Made by a program: the position numbers and the translations under genes
DNA from: an uncultured Bacilli bacterium
GTDB taxonomy: Bacteria; Bacillota_I; Bacilli_A; RFN20; CAG-826
Assembly: GCA_934168325.1 (NCBI GenBank)
Contig: CAKPNG010000039.1
Span: forward strand, 1 to 14,033
Reading direction: 5' to 3'
DNA: 14,033 nt
The notes under the pieces: model-generated
Seen by the model: only the letters and a program-made list of their open reading frames with translations
Database searches by the model: none
Told to the model about the DNA's origin: nothing
Shown here: piece by piece, positions 14,016 through 14,033 of the stretch
Numbering within the stretch: position 1 is the stretch's first letter
Layout: each line of letters begins with the position of its first letter

Positions 14016-14033
14016 TATAATATAAGTGATGTT
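14016..14033 (+). other. Possible promoter and start of a gene running off the window
   Basis: TATAAT at 14016-14021 is followed seven bases later by ATG (14029-14031), two bases before the window ends. No Shine-Dalgarno site lies between. The arrangement copies that of the VanZ/Ig and glycosyltransferase genes, but with no coding sequence visible it may be chance in AT-rich DNA. Confidence 0.2.

Noticed and set aside
1..14033. CRISPR array, tRNA or rRNA genes
   Set aside because: No regularly spaced repeats and no cloverleaf or rRNA-like sequence were seen on either strand.

Overview
The window is strongly AT-rich and bacterial. All eleven visible stop codons are TAA and all start codons chosen here are ATG. 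Shine-Dalgarno sites are of the AGGAGG type, and the best promoters match the housekeeping TTGACA/TATAAT pattern, often with an extended -10. The gene content (zinc-type L31, short MetRS, RlmD-type methyltransferase, DegV, VanZ, a LafB/CpoA-like glycolipid glycosyltransferase) suggests a low-GC Bacillota. A gut-type Bacilli lineage near Erysipelotrichales or the RF39/Mollicutes-related groups is my inference; no rRNA is present to confirm it.

Layout. Positions 1-117 hold the tail of an unrecognised + strand gene. 306-2036 (-) is a DUF262/HNH protein, probably a type IV restriction-like defence nuclease. 2158-3955 (-) is a two-gene unit: an unrecognised 147-residue protein overlapping an rRNA uracil-5 methyltransferase. 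Divergent from it, 4043-7138 (+) encodes a 1031-residue membrane protein in which a VanZ domain appears to be split by a roughly 880-residue extracytoplasmic insertion of Ig-like (BIG2) modules. It converges on metG (7185-8771, -) across a bidirectional terminator. metG lies behind rpmE (8821-9045, -) with a terminator-like hairpin between them, and rpmE lies behind a glycosyltransferase gene (9133-10155, -). Divergent from the glycosyltransferase is the tldD-tldE operon (10223-12938, +). It converges on degV (13015-13875, -) across a second bidirectional terminator. The last 158 bases hold the degV promoter, a palindrome and perhaps the start of another gene.

How the genes relate. Most are housekeeping: translation (metG, rpmE, rlmD), proteolysis (tldD/tldE) and lipid or envelope metabolism (degV, glycosyltransferase, VanZ-like protein). 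The two clearly envelope-related genes, the VanZ-Ig gene and the glycosyltransferase, both lack a Shine-Dalgarno site and have a TATAAT box 6-9 bases before the ATG, which suggests leaderless or nearly leaderless mRNAs.

The observations I would follow first are the split VanZ/Ig architecture, the possible leaderless starts, and a near-identical 21-base box that begins exactly at the stop codons of metG and degV and has a partial copy after tldE. No complete new multi-gene system is evident.
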